DNA of 64,000 nt from Gluconobacter cadivus (GTDB lineage: Bacteria > Pseudomonadota > Alphaproteobacteria > Acetobacterales > Acetobacteraceae), in NCBI RefSeq assembly GCF_015244745.1, contig NZ_JABCQI010000002.1:496001-560000 (forward strand), in the 5' to 3' direction. A model generated the notes under the pieces. That model was not told the origin of the DNA, ran no database searches, and was given only the letters and a program-made list of their open reading frames with translations. Shown here in pieces: positions 37,164-47,474 of this stretch (positions within the stretch are counted from its first letter, which is position 1; each line of letters starts with the position of its first letter). The position numbers were made by a program, and so were the translations under genes.

Positions 37164-38218
37164 GTCTCCGAAGGCTGTTGGGTGAGAGCCAGACATTTCT
37201 TCATGACGCCGGGCAGAGCGGCGCGTTTCGTTGAACGGAACGTCCCGAAAGAGGAATCGATCCCTGCATTATGGCCCTGTGGAAGGCAAGCCTCATAGAC
37301 CGTGAGGAACAGGGTGAAATGGGTGAAGACGTGGCGGATTTCGCCTCTGTGGGTCCAGTTGGTCAGGCAGGGCGCATGGGTGAGGGCTTCGTCTTCGCTC
37401 CAGGGTGCGCTGCGCCAGTCCGTTCCGGGAAGCTCGTCCATGCCGCCCAGAAGGCCGGTGGGAGGGCGGGTTCGCAGCAGGATCTGACCGCTGGAATCGT
37501 GCAGGAGGAAATGTACGCCGTAACGGGTGGGGCGTGTCTGTTTGGGCTGTTTGGCCGGGAGTTGGGATGCGATTCCGCGGGCATGGGCGATGCAGGAGGT
37601 CTGCCAGGGGCAGGTCAGGCATGCAGGATTGCGGGGTGTGCAGATCGTTGCGCCGAGGTCGAACAGGGCCTGTGCGAAGTCGGAGGGACGGCTTTGGGCG
37701 ACAGGGTCGGCGTTCAGGAGGGCGGCCTGTTTCGCCAGAAGGGGGCGTGCAGCCGGGAGCGGTTCTTCGGTTGCGTTGAGGCGGGCCGTAACGCGCTCGA
37801 CATTGCCGTCGACGGGGACAACGGGGCGTCCAAAGGCGATGGCGGCGATGGCGCGGGCCGTGTAGGCCCCGATTCCGGGAAGGGTCAGTAACTCTGTGAC
37901 CGTGTCTGGGAAGCCGCCGCGTTCGGAGACCCGTTTCGCACAGGCATGGAGATTGCGGGCACGGGCATAGTAGCCGAGGCCAGCCCAGAGGTGCAGGACG
38001 TCTTCGAGCGGGGCCGCCGCGAGGTCCTGGACTGTAGGGTAATGCGTGAGAAAGCGCTCGTAATAGGATATGACGGCTTTGACGGTCGTCTGCTGGAGCA
38101 TGATCTCGCTCAGCCAGACGGCATACGAGTCTGGACGCTGGCCGGGCAGGCTGCGCCAGGGAAGGGCGCGGCGGTGGTGGTCGTACCAGCGCAGCAGGGC
38201 GGATGCATCAGGAGTCAC
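37160..38218 (-). CDS. mutY: A/G-specific adenine glycosylase
   Basis: MutY removes adenine mispaired with 8-oxoguanine in base excision repair. The 352-residue enzyme has the helix-hairpin-helix LPGIGAYTARAIAAIAFG near 113, catalytic Glu38 (SEIMLQQT) and Asp137 (VDGNVERV). The iron-sulphur cysteines have spacing C-x6-C-x2-C-x5-C (CTPRNPACLTCPWQTSC). A C-terminal NUDIX-like domain recognises 8-oxoG. I chose the GTG at 38218; an open frame back to 38353 runs into the divergent gene. Only ten bases separate its start from the ATG of the DUF721 gene. Confidence 0.93.
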   Translation of the reverse strand: MTPDASALLRWYDHHRRALPWRSLPGQRPDSYAVWLSEIMLQQTTVKAVISYYERFLTHYPTVQDLAAAPLEDVLHLWAGLGYYARARNLHACAKRVSERGGFPDTVTELLTLPGIGAYTARAIAAIAFGRPVVPVDGNVERVTARLNATEEPLPAARPLLAKQAALLNADPVAQSRPSDFAQALFDLGATICTPRNPACLTCPWQTSCIAHARGIASQLPAKQPKQTRPTRYGVHFLLHDSSGQILLRTRPPTGLLGGMDELPGTDWRSAPWSEDEALTHAPCLTNWTHRGEIRHVFTHFTLFLTVYEACLPQGHNAGIDSSFGTFRSTKRAALPGVMKKCLALTQQPSET

Positions 38219-38228
38219 GGGAACGGAT

Positions 38229-38774
38229 ATGACGAAGGATCGCGGTTCGGACAAGCGCCCGTTGCGAAATACGGCCCGAAAGAAACCGGCGCAGGAGCCT
38301 GATGGCTGGGTGCCCGCGCCTGATCGTAACTGGACGCCGCGTCGTTCTGGCACGAAGCAGATCGGGTCTTTCGTTCAGGCGCTGACGCAGCCTGTCTTCA
38401 AGAAGAAGCCGCCGGTTCTGGCACGCCTGATGATGGACTGGGCGGATTTCGTCGGCCCGCGTCTGTCCAAACAGACCGAACCGCGCCGTTTGTCGGCGGG
38501 AACGCTGACGCTGGCCTGTGCGGGGCCGATTGCCATGGAGCTTCAGCATCTGGCGCCGCAGATCATTGAGCGCATCAATGTGGCCTGTGGGCTGCGGGGC
38601 GAGTATGGGATCGAGCGTCTGAAGATTGTTCAGGATCTGGTGGCGTTCGAGCGACCGACGCCGAAGCGTCCGAAACCGTTGCAGATCGAAGTGCTGGATA
38701 TCGAGGACGAGGAGCTTCGTCTGGCGCTGGAAAGCCTTGGGGGGCATCTGGGCGCGAAGCGGAAGCGAAGGTGA
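38229..38774 (+). CDS. DUF721/DciA family protein
   Basis: This 181-residue protein belongs to the DUF721 (DciA) family, whose members help load the replicative helicase DnaB in bacteria lacking DnaC. The conserved core is FVQALTQPVFKKKPPVLARLMMDWADFVGPRLSKQTEPRRLSAGTLTLACAGPIAMELQHLAPQIIERINVACG, given here by position about 45-120. A basic N terminus and a Lys/Arg-rich C terminus flank it. Divergence from mutY is a recurring alphaproteobacterial arrangement. A perfect parS site begins seven bases after its stop. Confidence 0.75.
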   Translation: MTKDRGSDKRPLRNTARKKPAQEPDGWVPAPDRNWTPRRSGTKQIGSFVQALTQPVFKKKPPVLARLMMDWADFVGPRLSKQTEPRRLSAGTLTLACAGPIAMELQHLAPQIIERINVACGLRGEYGIERLKIVQDLVAFERPTPKRPKPLQIEVLDIEDEELRLALESLGGHLGAKRKRR

Positions 38775-38780
38775 CGGAAG

Positions 38781-38796
38781 TGTTTCACGTGAAACA
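38781..38796. promoter_or_regulatory. parS site 3 (between DUF721 and Gly-rich gene)
   Basis: TGTTTCACGTGAAACA is a 16 of 16 match to consensus. It is the only perfect site lying between genes, just after the DUF721/DciA gene and 27 kb from parAB. Confidence 0.93.
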
Positions 38797-38887
38797 AGTT
38801 GTTTCGTCATGGAAAGGCCCTCTTCCTACACGATCTGGTAATGCCGATATGGAAAACATGATCGGGCTTTCCCGCAGGAGACTTGCC

Positions 38888-39505
38888 ATGACCCTCACAT
38901 ATAGACCGGCCGCTGCACTAATGCTGGCCTTGCTGGCGTCCACGATTTCCGTTCCCGCTTTTGCCCAGCATGGGGGGGGACCGGGCGGAGGCGGTGGATT
39001 TCATGGCGGCGGAGGCCCCGGTGGGGGCTTTCACGGTGGTGGTATGGGCGGGGGGATGAGGCCCGTCGGCATGGGAGGTGGCTTTCATGGTCCGGGCGGA
39101 GGTGGGTTCCGCCCTCCCGGAGGTGGATATCATGGAGGTTGGGGCGGCGGTGGCTATGGCGGTGGCCGTCCCGGCTGGGGGTTCCGTGGTGGCGGCTGGG
39201 GCGGAGGCTGGGGTGGGCCGCGCTTTGGCGGCTGGGGCTATCCGGGTTGGGGTGGCTGGAACGGTTGGGGTGGACCCGGCTGGTTCGGCTATGGCTGGGG
39301 GATGCCGGGTTGGGGCGGCGGCTGGGGCTGGGGCGGCTGGGGCCTTGGTGTCGGACTTGGCGTTGCGACCGGCATGGCGATCGAGGCTTCGCCTTATGGC
39401 TATGGTGGTGGGTACGGCGGATACGGATATGCGCCGGGTTATGCTCCTGGTTATTACGCCGCGCCGTCCTATTCGGGTGTGCCGCCTTACACCTGGGGAT
39501 ACTGA
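38888..39505 (+). CDS. Gly/Trp-rich low-complexity secreted protein
   Basis: This 205-residue product has a signal peptide (ending PAFAQ-H), after which almost the whole chain is glycine with Trp, Phe, Tyr, His and Pro in irregular GGG, GWGG, GGGFHGGG and GYGGYGY runs. A short hydrophobic stretch, VGLGVATGMAIEASP, interrupts it. AGGAG lies eight bases before the ATG at 38888. Such proteins are usually cell-surface or periplasmic; no enzymatic domain is present. Frequent in acetic acid bacteria by my recollection, but the function is unknown. Confidence 0.65.
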   Translation: MTLTYRPAAALMLALLASTISVPAFAQHGGGPGGGGGFHGGGGPGGGFHGGGMGGGMRPVGMGGGFHGPGGGGFRPPGGGYHGGWGGGGYGGGRPGWGFRGGGWGGGWGGPRFGGWGYPGWGGWNGWGGPGWFGYGWGMPGWGGGWGWGGWGLGVGLGVATGMAIEASPYGYGGGYGGYGYAPGYAPGYYAAPSYSGVPPYTWGY

Positions 39506-39508
39506 TCA

Positions 39509-39545
39509 AAAAAAGCCGCCGGAGAATCTCTCCGGCGGCTTTTTC
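39509..39545. terminator. Bidirectional terminator between the Gly-rich gene and serB
   Basis: AAAAAAGCCGCCGGAGA and TCTCCGGCGGCTTTTT form a stem around a short AT loop with flanking A and T tracts. It serves the convergent Gly-rich gene and serB. Confidence 0.92.
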
Positions 39546-39568
39546 GTATTCTGCGGGTTTGAGCCCGG

Positions 39569-40462
39569 TCAGTCCGTGACGAAATCCTTCGCATGATAGC
39601 CCTGTGCGAAGAGATGCGCGCGCAGGCTGGCGAAGTTGATTTGGGTGGGAATGATGCGGCGGACATTCGGTTTGGCATGGAAGGCCAGACCGAGGCCCGC
39701 GCTGGCGAGCATGGGGATGTCGTTGGCGCCGTCGCCGGTTGTCAGGGCTGCGCGAAGCTGCACGCCGCGCTCTGAGGTCAGGCGTTCGAGATGATCGCGC
39801 TTGGCGTCGGGGCCGAGGATCGGGCCAGCGAGACGGCCGGTGATTTTGCCGTCCTCGATTTCCAGTTCATTGCCGTAGTTTTCGTCGAATCCGCAAAGCT
39901 CGGCCACGCGTTGGGTGAACCATGTGAAGCCGCCAGAGACGAGAGCCGTCCGGCCATTATGCTTGCGCATGGTCTGCACGAGTTCCCGGGCTCCTTCCGT
40001 CAGGGTGACGGATTCCCAGACCTGTTCGAGAACCGAAGCGGGCTTTCCGGCCAGAAGGGCCACGCGATGTTCGAGTGCGGTTTCGAAATCCAACTCGCCG
40101 TTCATCGAAGCGCGGGTGATGGCTGCGACGTCTTCCCCGCAGCCCAGAAGGTCCGCCAGTTCGTCCAGGGTTTCGCCAGTGACGATGGTGCTGTCCATGT
40201 CCGCGACGAGGACGGCTCGGCGGCGACCGCGTGTTTTGAGAAACAGCGCATCGACACGATAGGGCGCGAGGGTTGCGCGGATCGTGGTGATGTTGGCCGA
40301 ACCGGGGCGCGGCGGCGGGCAGGGAATGTCGACCGCTTCGCCCGGAGACAGGACGATCGGCGCGTTACCCTTGACGAGCGCGCGGGCGATGTCGATGGCC
40401 TCGGGTTTGAGGGGACCGGATTTCCGGTCTGCGATGAGGGTCAGGACGGCAGGAAGGGACAT
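39569..40462 (-). CDS. serB: Phosphoserine phosphatase
   Basis: SerB dephosphorylates O-phosphoserine to L-serine. The 297-residue HAD-family enzyme has the nucleophile motif DMDST (Asp88/Asp90), GETLDELADLLGCGEDVAAIT, the second motif LVSGGFTWFTQRVAE, and the third motif GDGANDIPMLASAGLG. The N-terminal 80 residues form the regulatory-like domain usual in the longer SerB type. The ATG at 40462 gives this length; an extension to 40525 reads as low-complexity sequence in the miaA leader. It feeds serine and, through it, the glycine cleavage pathway encoded at 48-52 kb. Confidence 0.94.
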   Translation of the reverse strand: MSLPAVLTLIADRKSGPLKPEAIDIARALVKGNAPIVLSPGEAVDIPCPPPRPGSANITTIRATLAPYRVDALFLKTRGRRRAVLVADMDSTIVTGETLDELADLLGCGEDVAAITRASMNGELDFETALEHRVALLAGKPASVLEQVWESVTLTEGARELVQTMRKHNGRTALVSGGFTWFTQRVAELCGFDENYGNELEIEDGKITGRLAGPILGPDAKRDHLERLTSERGVQLRAALTTGDGANDIPMLASAGLGLAFHAKPNVRRIIPTQINFASLRAHLFAQGYHAKDFVTD

Positions 40463-40503
40463 GAGATCTCGTAACGGTCCGGCACGTGTGGCAGGAGGGG
40501 AGA

Positions 40504-41496
40504 ATGAACGCCCCGAAGACAACAAAAACTGCGATCATTGTGGCCGGACCGACGTGCTCCGGCAAGTCAGCACTGGCGCTCGATCTTGCGCGACGCTTTG
40601 ACGGTACGGTTATCAACGCGGATTCCATGCAGGTTTATCGTGATCTGCGGATTCTGACGGCCCGGCCTGACGACGCGGATGAGGCTGCTGTCCCGCACCG
40701 GCTTTACGGCGTTCTGGATGCTGCGGTACCGGGAAGTGTGGCTTGGTGGCGCTCCGAAGCCCTGCGGGAAATGGACGAGGCGTGGGCCGTGGGGCGCATG
40801 CCGATCCTGTGCGGCGGGACGGGGATGTATCTGCGGGCGCTGACGGATGGTCTGGTGGAGGTGCCAGACCCCGGAGAGGCTGCGCGGACCGAAGCGCGGG
40901 GGCTGGCGGAGGAGATCGGGCCGGAGGCGCTTCATGCGCGTCTGATGCAGGTTGATCCCGAAACGGCGTCTGGTCTGCGTCCGAACGACACGCAGCGGAT
41001 TTCGCGGGCCTGGGAGGTCTGGGCGGGGACGGGGCATGGGCTGGTCTGGTGGCGGTCGCAGCCGGGTCTGCCGCCTGCGCCGTGCCGGTTTGTGTCCGTG
41101 CAGCTTGATCCCGAACGGGAGGGGTTGCGCCGGGCGATCGACTTCAGATTCGGGCAGATGCTGGAGGACGGGGCACTGGAGGAAGTGTCCCGTCTGCTGA
41201 AGCGAAGGCTTGATCCGGTTCTACCTGCCATGCGTGCTCATGGCGTGCCTGAACTGGCCTCCGTTCTGCGGGGGAAGGAAACGCTTGAGGACGCGCGGAA
41301 ATCTGCGGTCCTTGCCATTGGACGCTATACGCGGCGGCAGGCGACGTGGTTCCGGCATCATGCGTTGGGAAAAGAGGGTGATGCAATGATTTCGTTGCGT
41401 AGATATACCCATTTCACGCAAGATTCGGAAAGTCATTATGAAAAAATAGAGAACTTTATATCGGAACGAGTTGACGCCGCCGCGTTGTCGTCCTAA
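40504..41496 (+). CDS. miaA: tRNA dimethylallyltransferase
   Basis: MiaA adds an isopentenyl group to A37 of tRNAs reading U-starting codons. The 330-residue product has the P-loop GPTCSGKS at 15-22, the INADSMQVYRDLRILTARP block, GGTGMYLRALTDG and RYTRRQATWFRHH near the C terminus. The C-terminal 50 residues are lower in GC than the rest of the gene. The ATG at 40504 has AGGAGGGGAGA upstream. It lies 30 bases before ilvB on the same strand, so the two may share a message. Confidence 0.94.
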   Translation: MNAPKTTKTAIIVAGPTCSGKSALALDLARRFDGTVINADSMQVYRDLRILTARPDDADEAAVPHRLYGVLDAAVPGSVAWWRSEALREMDEAWAVGRMPILCGGTGMYLRALTDGLVEVPDPGEAARTEARGLAEEIGPEALHARLMQVDPETASGLRPNDTQRISRAWEVWAGTGHGLVWWRSQPGLPPAPCRFVSVQLDPEREGLRRAIDFRFGQMLEDGALEEVSRLLKRRLDPVLPAMRAHGVPELASVLRGKETLEDARKSAVLAIGRYTRRQATWFRHHALGKEGDAMISLRRYTHFTQDSESHYEKIENFISERVDAAALSS

Positions 41497-41526
41497 ATCC
41501 GGCGGCTCATACCTTGGGAGGAAACG

Positions 41527-43319
41527 GTGACGGCTGCTGAAAGAGACGCAGGAACAGGCAACGAGGCGCTGAATGGCGCGGAAGTGCTTCTGCGCGTTCT
41601 CGATGAAGAGGGTGTGGAGGTCATATTCGGATATCCGGGTGGGGCTGTCCTTCCGATTTACGATGCTCTTTTCAAGCAGGACCGGATTCGACACATTCTT
41701 GTGCGTCACGAGCAGGCCGCCGTTCATGCGGCAGAGGCCTATGCGCGCTCGACGGGCAAGGTTGGCGTGGTTCTGGTGACGTCGGGTCCGGGGGCGACCA
41801 ATGCCGTGACCGGGCTTGTGGACGCGCTGATGGATTCCATTCCGCTCGTCTGTCTGGCGGGTCAGGTGCCGACGAAGCTGATCGGCAATGATGCGTTTCA
41901 GGAAGCCGACACGACGGGCATCACGCGCCCTGCGACCAAGCACAATTATCTCGTCCGGGAGCCCGGAACGCTGGCACAGATCGTGCGTGAGGCGTTCGAA
42001 GTTGCGCGTTCAGGGCGTCCGGGGCCGGTTCTGGTGGATCTGCCCAAGGACATCACGGTTGGCAAGGCGCCGCTGACGAAGCCTGCACTGTCGCGCCTCC
42101 AGCGGCTGCGTCATCAGGGTGGGCCGGATGCGGAGGCGATTGCCCAGACCCTCGAAGCCATGAAGACGGCGAAGCGTCCGCTCTTCTATACGGGCGGTGG
42201 CATCATCAATTCCGGGCCGGAAGCGTCGGACCTGCTGCGTCGTCTGGCGCGCAAAACCGGCTTTCCGGTGACGTCCACGCTGATGGGGCTGGGGGCGTTT
42301 CCGTCTCCTGATCCGCAGTTCCTTGGCATGCTGGGGATGCATGGTTCGGTCGAGGCGAACATGGCCACGCATGGCTGTGATCTGCTGATCGCTCTGGGAT
42401 CGCGCTTCGATGACCGCGTGACCGGGCGTGTGGATGCGTTCTCGCCCAATTCGTTCAAGGTTCATGCCGATATCGACCCGAGCCAGATCGACAAGATCGT
42501 GCCGGTGGATGTGCGGATCGAAGGCGATGTGCGCGATACGCTTGAAGCTCTGCTCGAAGGCTGGGGTGAGACGCCTGCGCCGGATCTGTCGACCTGGTGG
42601 AACCAGATCGCGTCCTGGCGGAGTGTGGACGGGTTTGGCTTTACGCAGGACATGGCGCCGTCTGCCGTCATTCGCCCGCAGCACGCGGTTCGCCGTCTGT
42701 ATGAACTGGCGAAGGAAACGGGTCGTGATACGTTCGTGTCCACCGAAGTCGGGCAGCACCAGATGTGGGCGGCCCAGCACTTCCAGTTCGACAAGCCGAA
42801 CCGCTGGCTGACGTCCGGTGGTCTGGGAACGATGGGCTATGGTCTGCCAGCCGCCGTGGGCGCGCAGGTGGCGCATCCGGATGCGCTGGTGATCGACATC
42901 GCCGGTGAGGCGTCCACGCTCATGAACATTCAGGAACTGGGAACGATCGCGCAGTATCGCCTGCCGGTGAAGATCTTCATCCTGAACAACCACTATATGG
43001 GCATGGTCCGTCAGTGGCAGGAACTGCTTCATGGCTCGCGCTATTCGCAGTCCTACAGTGAAGCACTGCCGGATTTCGTGAAGCTGGCCGAAGCGTTCCA
43101 TGCGACCGGGATGCGGGCGACGCATGTGGGCGAACTGGATGACGTGATTCGCCGGATGCTGGCGCATGATGGGCCGGTCGTGGCCGATATCTGTGTGGCG
43201 GAAGGCGAGAACTGCTATCCGATGATCCCATCGGGTGCGGCGCACAACCAGATGCTGCTGGGTCCGGATCAGGATTCCGAAGCGGCGGGACTGACCGAAG
43301 AAGGGAAGATGCTGGTCTG

Positions 43320-43320
<1 letters not shown>
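41527..43320 (+). CDS. ilvB: Acetolactate synthase large subunit
   Basis: The large subunit of acetohydroxyacid synthase joins two pyruvates, or pyruvate and 2-oxobutyrate, in the first common step of branched-chain amino-acid synthesis. The 597-residue protein has the catalytic glutamate in VRHEQAAVHAAEAYA, the FAD-binding middle domain, and the thiamine diphosphate motif IAGEASTLMNIQELG...FILNN. The GTG at 41527 has GGGAGGAAAC upstream. It overlaps ilvH by one base. No leader-peptide attenuator is evident in the 30-base gap from miaA. Confidence 0.96.
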
Positions 43321-44866
<1,546 letters not shown>

Positions 44867-45064
44867 TCAGGGGGGTCTGGAGGGCCGGATTCGGCCTCTC
44901 TGGATCGGGACGTATCAGCGTCTGTCGGGCGTCGGGATTTGGGGGGATTCGCTTCCCGCAGATCCGGCGCCCGAACTGTTTTCGGGGCTCGGGGATTTGT
45001 GAAATTTTTGGTCTCAGCCCTGTGTGCAGGAAAGGGAAAACCTCTTTCTCATGCAACAGGGACA

Positions 45065-45205
45065 TGGGGCGAAAAAGATATGTGACATATTGGGGAATCG
45101 CCCCATAAAGTGCTTGCATCAGGGGGGAGGGGCCGGTAACTAGCGCGCTTCCTGGCCCAAGGGGGCATTCTTTGCCCAACAGGCTGTCTACTGGTTTGGG
45201 GGTAC
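45065..45205 (+). ncRNA. Candidate structured leader upstream of speD
   Basis: The region before speD holds several perfect stems. TGGGGCGA (45065-45072) pairs with TCGCCCCA (45098-45105) around an inner ATATG-TGA-CATAT stem. GGGCC (45130-45134) pairs with GGCCC (45154-45158), and GGGCA-TTCTT-TGCCC spans 45163-45177. The arrangement directly upstream of an S-adenosylmethionine decarboxylase suggests a cis-regulatory RNA or translational control element. I recognise no named riboswitch class; part may instead be promoter DNA. Confidence 0.35.
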
Positions 45206-45208
45206 GTG

Positions 45209-45688
45209 ATGAACGCACTTGCTCAACTGGGGATGGTATCGGAACTCCCGAGAGATATCCAGAACAGCGCCGCTCACTTCGTCGAGGATGAGCGCAAAGA
45301 TTACTTCATTGAGCGTGATGGCGAGCGTTTTGCTGGCAATCACCTGCTGATCGATTTCTGGGACGCCCGGAATCTCGATGATCCGATGCGGATCGATGAA
45401 ACGCTGTGTGAAGCTGCGGTTGCAGCTGGCGCGACGATTCTGCACAGCCATTTTCACCACTTCACGCCCAATGGCGGCGTGTCGGGCGTGATCGTGCTGG
45501 CGGAAAGCCATATTTCGATCCATACGTGGCCGGAACGGAATTATGCCGCTGTGGACGTGTTCATGTGCGGTGTGTGTGATCCGAACCTGTCGATTCCGGT
45601 GATGCAGCGCCTGTTTCAGGCTGGCCGGATCGAGGTCGACGCCATGCGGCGCGGCCGCGTGCAGGACAAGGCCGCAAAAGCGGTCTGA
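45209..45688 (+). CDS. speD: S-adenosylmethionine decarboxylase proenzyme
   Basis: SpeD makes decarboxylated S-adenosylmethionine, the aminopropyl donor for spermidine. The 159-residue proenzyme has the self-cleavage site ESHISIHTWPE between Glu99 and Ser100, where Ser100 becomes the pyruvoyl group, with His105 and the cysteine-containing DVFMCGVCDP block after it. Roughly 40 N-terminal residues precede the region shared with short bacterial SpeH forms. The ATG at 45209 has GGGGG upstream; an in-frame GTG precedes it directly. speE follows after a hairpin. Confidence 0.93.
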   Translation: MNALAQLGMVSELPRDIQNSAAHFVEDERKDYFIERDGERFAGNHLLIDFWDARNLDDPMRIDETLCEAAVAAGATILHSHFHHFTPNGGVSGVIVLAESHISIHTWPERNYAAVDVFMCGVCDPNLSIPVMQRLFQAGRIEVDAMRRGRVQDKAAKAV

Positions 45689-45695
45689 ACTGATG

Positions 45696-45724
45696 AAAGG
45701 GCCGGATAAAACCGGCCCTTTTTC
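45696..45724 (+). terminator. Intrinsic terminator between speD and speE
   Basis: AAAGGGCCGG and CCGGCCCTTT form a 10-bp stem with a short A-rich loop, followed by a T-run. It lies eight bases after the speD stop, so speE may rely on read-through or its own promoter. Confidence 0.85.
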
Positions 45725-45753
45725 AATATACTCCGACAAGGAAACGATGATCC

Positions 45754-46626
45754 ATGGCTGAAACATGGCTCAACGAGACACTGTACCCGGATTGGGGACA
45801 GCGTTTTCTCGTTACGCGCGAACTCGCACGGGTAAAATCCGATTTTCAGGACGTGGTGGTGTTCGAAAGCTCCAGCCACGGTCGCGTGCTGGTTCTGGAT
45901 GGTGTCATCCAGATCACCGAGCGTGACGAGTTCGTCTATCAGGAAATGCTGACGCATGTGCCTCTGCTGGCGCATCCCTGTGCGAAGCGCGTTCTGATCA
46001 TCGGTGCGGGTGACGGTGGCGTTCTGCGTCGCGTGTTGCAGCATGAGACGGTCGAGAAGGCTGTCATGGTCGAGATCGACGGTGCTGTGATCGAGTTGTC
46101 CAAGCAGTATCTGCCGAACATTGCCGGAGATGCCTGGAACGACCCGCGCGCCGAGGTCATTGTCGGCGACGGCATCGACTATGTTCTGAAGGCGGCTGAT
46201 GGGTCGTTCGACGTAATCATCGTCGACAGCACCGATCCGATCGGTGTGGGCGAAGTGCTGTTCACGGATGAGTTCTACAGCAACTGCGCGCGCATCCTTT
46301 CGGACGAAGGTCTGATCGTGAACCAGTGTGGCGTTCCGTTCATGCAGGCTGATGAACTGCATGAGACGAGCCTGCGTCGTGCAAAGTTCTTCCCGCATGT
46401 CGGTGCGTATGTCGCGGCTGTCCCGACCTATGTCGGCGGGTTCATGACGCTGGGTGTGGCCTCCAAGGGGCAGGCGCCGAACACGCAGACGGTTGAGCAG
46501 ATCCGCGCCCGTGCGGACGCTGCGAAGATCGTGGGCACGACGCGCTACTGGACGCCGGAGATCCATGTCGGGGCGTTCAATCTGCCACCCTATATTGCCG
46601 AACATCTTCCGAAGACCGGAAAATGA
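45754..46626 (+). CDS. speE: Spermidine synthase
   Basis: SpeE transfers the aminopropyl group to putrescine. The 290-residue enzyme has the conserved LVLDGVIQITERDEFVYQEMLTH segment, the nucleoside-binding GAGDGGVLRRVLQH, and the catalytic DSTDPIGVGEVLFTDEFY aspartates. Length matches the bacterial family. It works directly with SpeD, which is encoded 65 bases upstream. Confidence 0.95.
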   Translation: MAETWLNETLYPDWGQRFLVTRELARVKSDFQDVVVFESSSHGRVLVLDGVIQITERDEFVYQEMLTHVPLLAHPCAKRVLIIGAGDGGVLRRVLQHETVEKAVMVEIDGAVIELSKQYLPNIAGDAWNDPRAEVIVGDGIDYVLKAADGSFDVIIVDSTDPIGVGEVLFTDEFYSNCARILSDEGLIVNQCGVPFMQADELHETSLRRAKFFPHVGAYVAAVPTYVGGFMTLGVASKGQAPNTQTVEQIRARADAAKIVGTTRYWTPEIHVGAFNLPPYIAEHLPKTGK

Positions 46627-46661
46627 TATCGCGCCTGCCTCTTCATTAAAGGGGCAGGCGG

Positions 46662-47090
46662 TTACAGTTGCTCTTTCAGGCTGCTGTTGATCCGTTCCAG
46701 AAGTGTTACGAGAATATCGCGTTCAAGGGGTGTAAACCCCTTGAGTGCTGTGTCGGTTAAATGTTCCATTATGGGAACGATATTCCGGCTTTTCCGCTGG
46801 CCGTCCGGCGTCAGTGTGACCAGTGTGCTGCGGCGGTCTGTTGGGTCTGGTTCGCGCTGGATCAGGCCGTCCCGCTCCATCCGGGCGAGCAGTGTCGTCA
46901 TGCCCGGCTGTTCGATATCCGCAAAATCCGCGAGGGCTTTCTGATTGAGCGCCTTTCCGTCCTGCAGGGCCTGCAGCACGGGAAGCTGACCGATCCGAAG
47001 GCCCGTCTTTTTGAGGTCGCGTTCCAGCAAGAGCGTGAAGAGTCTGGTGGTGCGTGTGGTCAGGGCGCTCAGGGGAGACAGGGCGGTCAT
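46662..47090 (-). CDS. MarR-family transcriptional regulator
   Basis: This 142-residue winged-helix regulator shows the MarR arrangement: LRIGQLPVLQALQDGKALNQKALADFADIEQPGMTTLLARMERDGLIQREPDPTDRRSTLVTLTPDGQ, spanning about residues 32-100. The DRR wing signature is intact, and dimerisation helices lie at both ends. The ATG at 47090 was preferred; an in-frame ATG at 47123 lies inside a perfect 24-bp palindrome (47116-47139) that is most likely its operator. That placement suggests repression of its own gene. It converges with speE; the ligand is unknown. Confidence 0.85.
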   Translation of the reverse strand: MTALSPLSALTTRTTRLFTLLLERDLKKTGLRIGQLPVLQALQDGKALNQKALADFADIEQPGMTTLLARMERDGLIQREPDPTDRRSTLVTLTPDGQRKSRNIVPIMEHLTDTALKGFTPLERDILVTLLERINSSLKEQL

Positions 47091-47115
47091 GCGGATTCCG
47101 GGGAACATGTGGATG

Positions 47116-47139
47116 AAATGCATAACATGTTATGCATTT
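47116..47139. promoter_or_regulatory. 24-bp perfect palindrome, probable MarR operator
   Basis: AAATGCATAACA and its exact reverse complement TGTTATGCATTT abut to form a 24-base perfect palindrome 26 bases upstream of the MarR gene start. Size and position fit a dimeric MarR binding site. The next gene upstream (47190) is transcribed the same way, so the site chiefly controls the MarR gene. Confidence 0.75.
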
Positions 47140-47189
47140 GGAAAATGAAAAACCCGGCGGCCCCGTTCGGGCCTGACCGGGCTGGAAAA

Positions 47190-47471
47190 TCAGGGTTTCA
47201 TCTTGGCCAGAGGCGCGACGCAGCGGTGTTCGCGGTAGAGCGTCCATTCGTCGCAGATCTGATTGGGGGGGAAGGTGCAGGTGCCGGTTTCGCCGCCCGC
47301 AGTCCGCACGTCGCCATGTCGGCCGCCCTGCTGCGTGCAATAGACGCTGGCGGGGTTGGGGATACCGATCAGACGGGTGCGCGGATTATGCTGCGGATGG
47401 GACGCGCAGGCGGACACCGTGCCGCATAGGAGGGTGATGGTGAGGAGGCGTTTCGTGTTTGAAAGATGCAT
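47190..47471 (-). CDS. DUF333 domain lipoprotein
   Basis: This 93-residue protein has a lipoprotein signal peptide with lipobox VSAC (Cys22). A DUF333 domain follows, with NPASVYCTQQGG, GTCTFPPNQICDEWTLYREHRC and conserved cysteines likely to form disulphides. Related proteins are small periplasmic or outer-membrane lipoproteins, sometimes called putative hemolysins; the function is not established. It lies three bases after the ABM-domain gene on the same strand. Confidence 0.8.
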   Translation of the reverse strand: MHLSNTKRLLTITLLCGTVSACASHPQHNPRTRLIGIPNPASVYCTQQGGRHGDVRTAGGETGTCTFPPNQICDEWTLYREHRCVAPLAKMKP

Positions 47472-47474
47472 TGT

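Noticed and set aside
38960-39500. Gly-rich repeats that could be taken for a DNA repeat array
   Set aside because: The repetition is protein-level low complexity with irregular spacing, not a tandem DNA repeat or CRISPR.
42889-42960. GEAS instead of GDGS in the thiamine diphosphate motif of IlvB
   Set aside because: As far as I recall this variant is common in alphaproteobacterial acetolactate synthases, so it is not evidence of loss of function.
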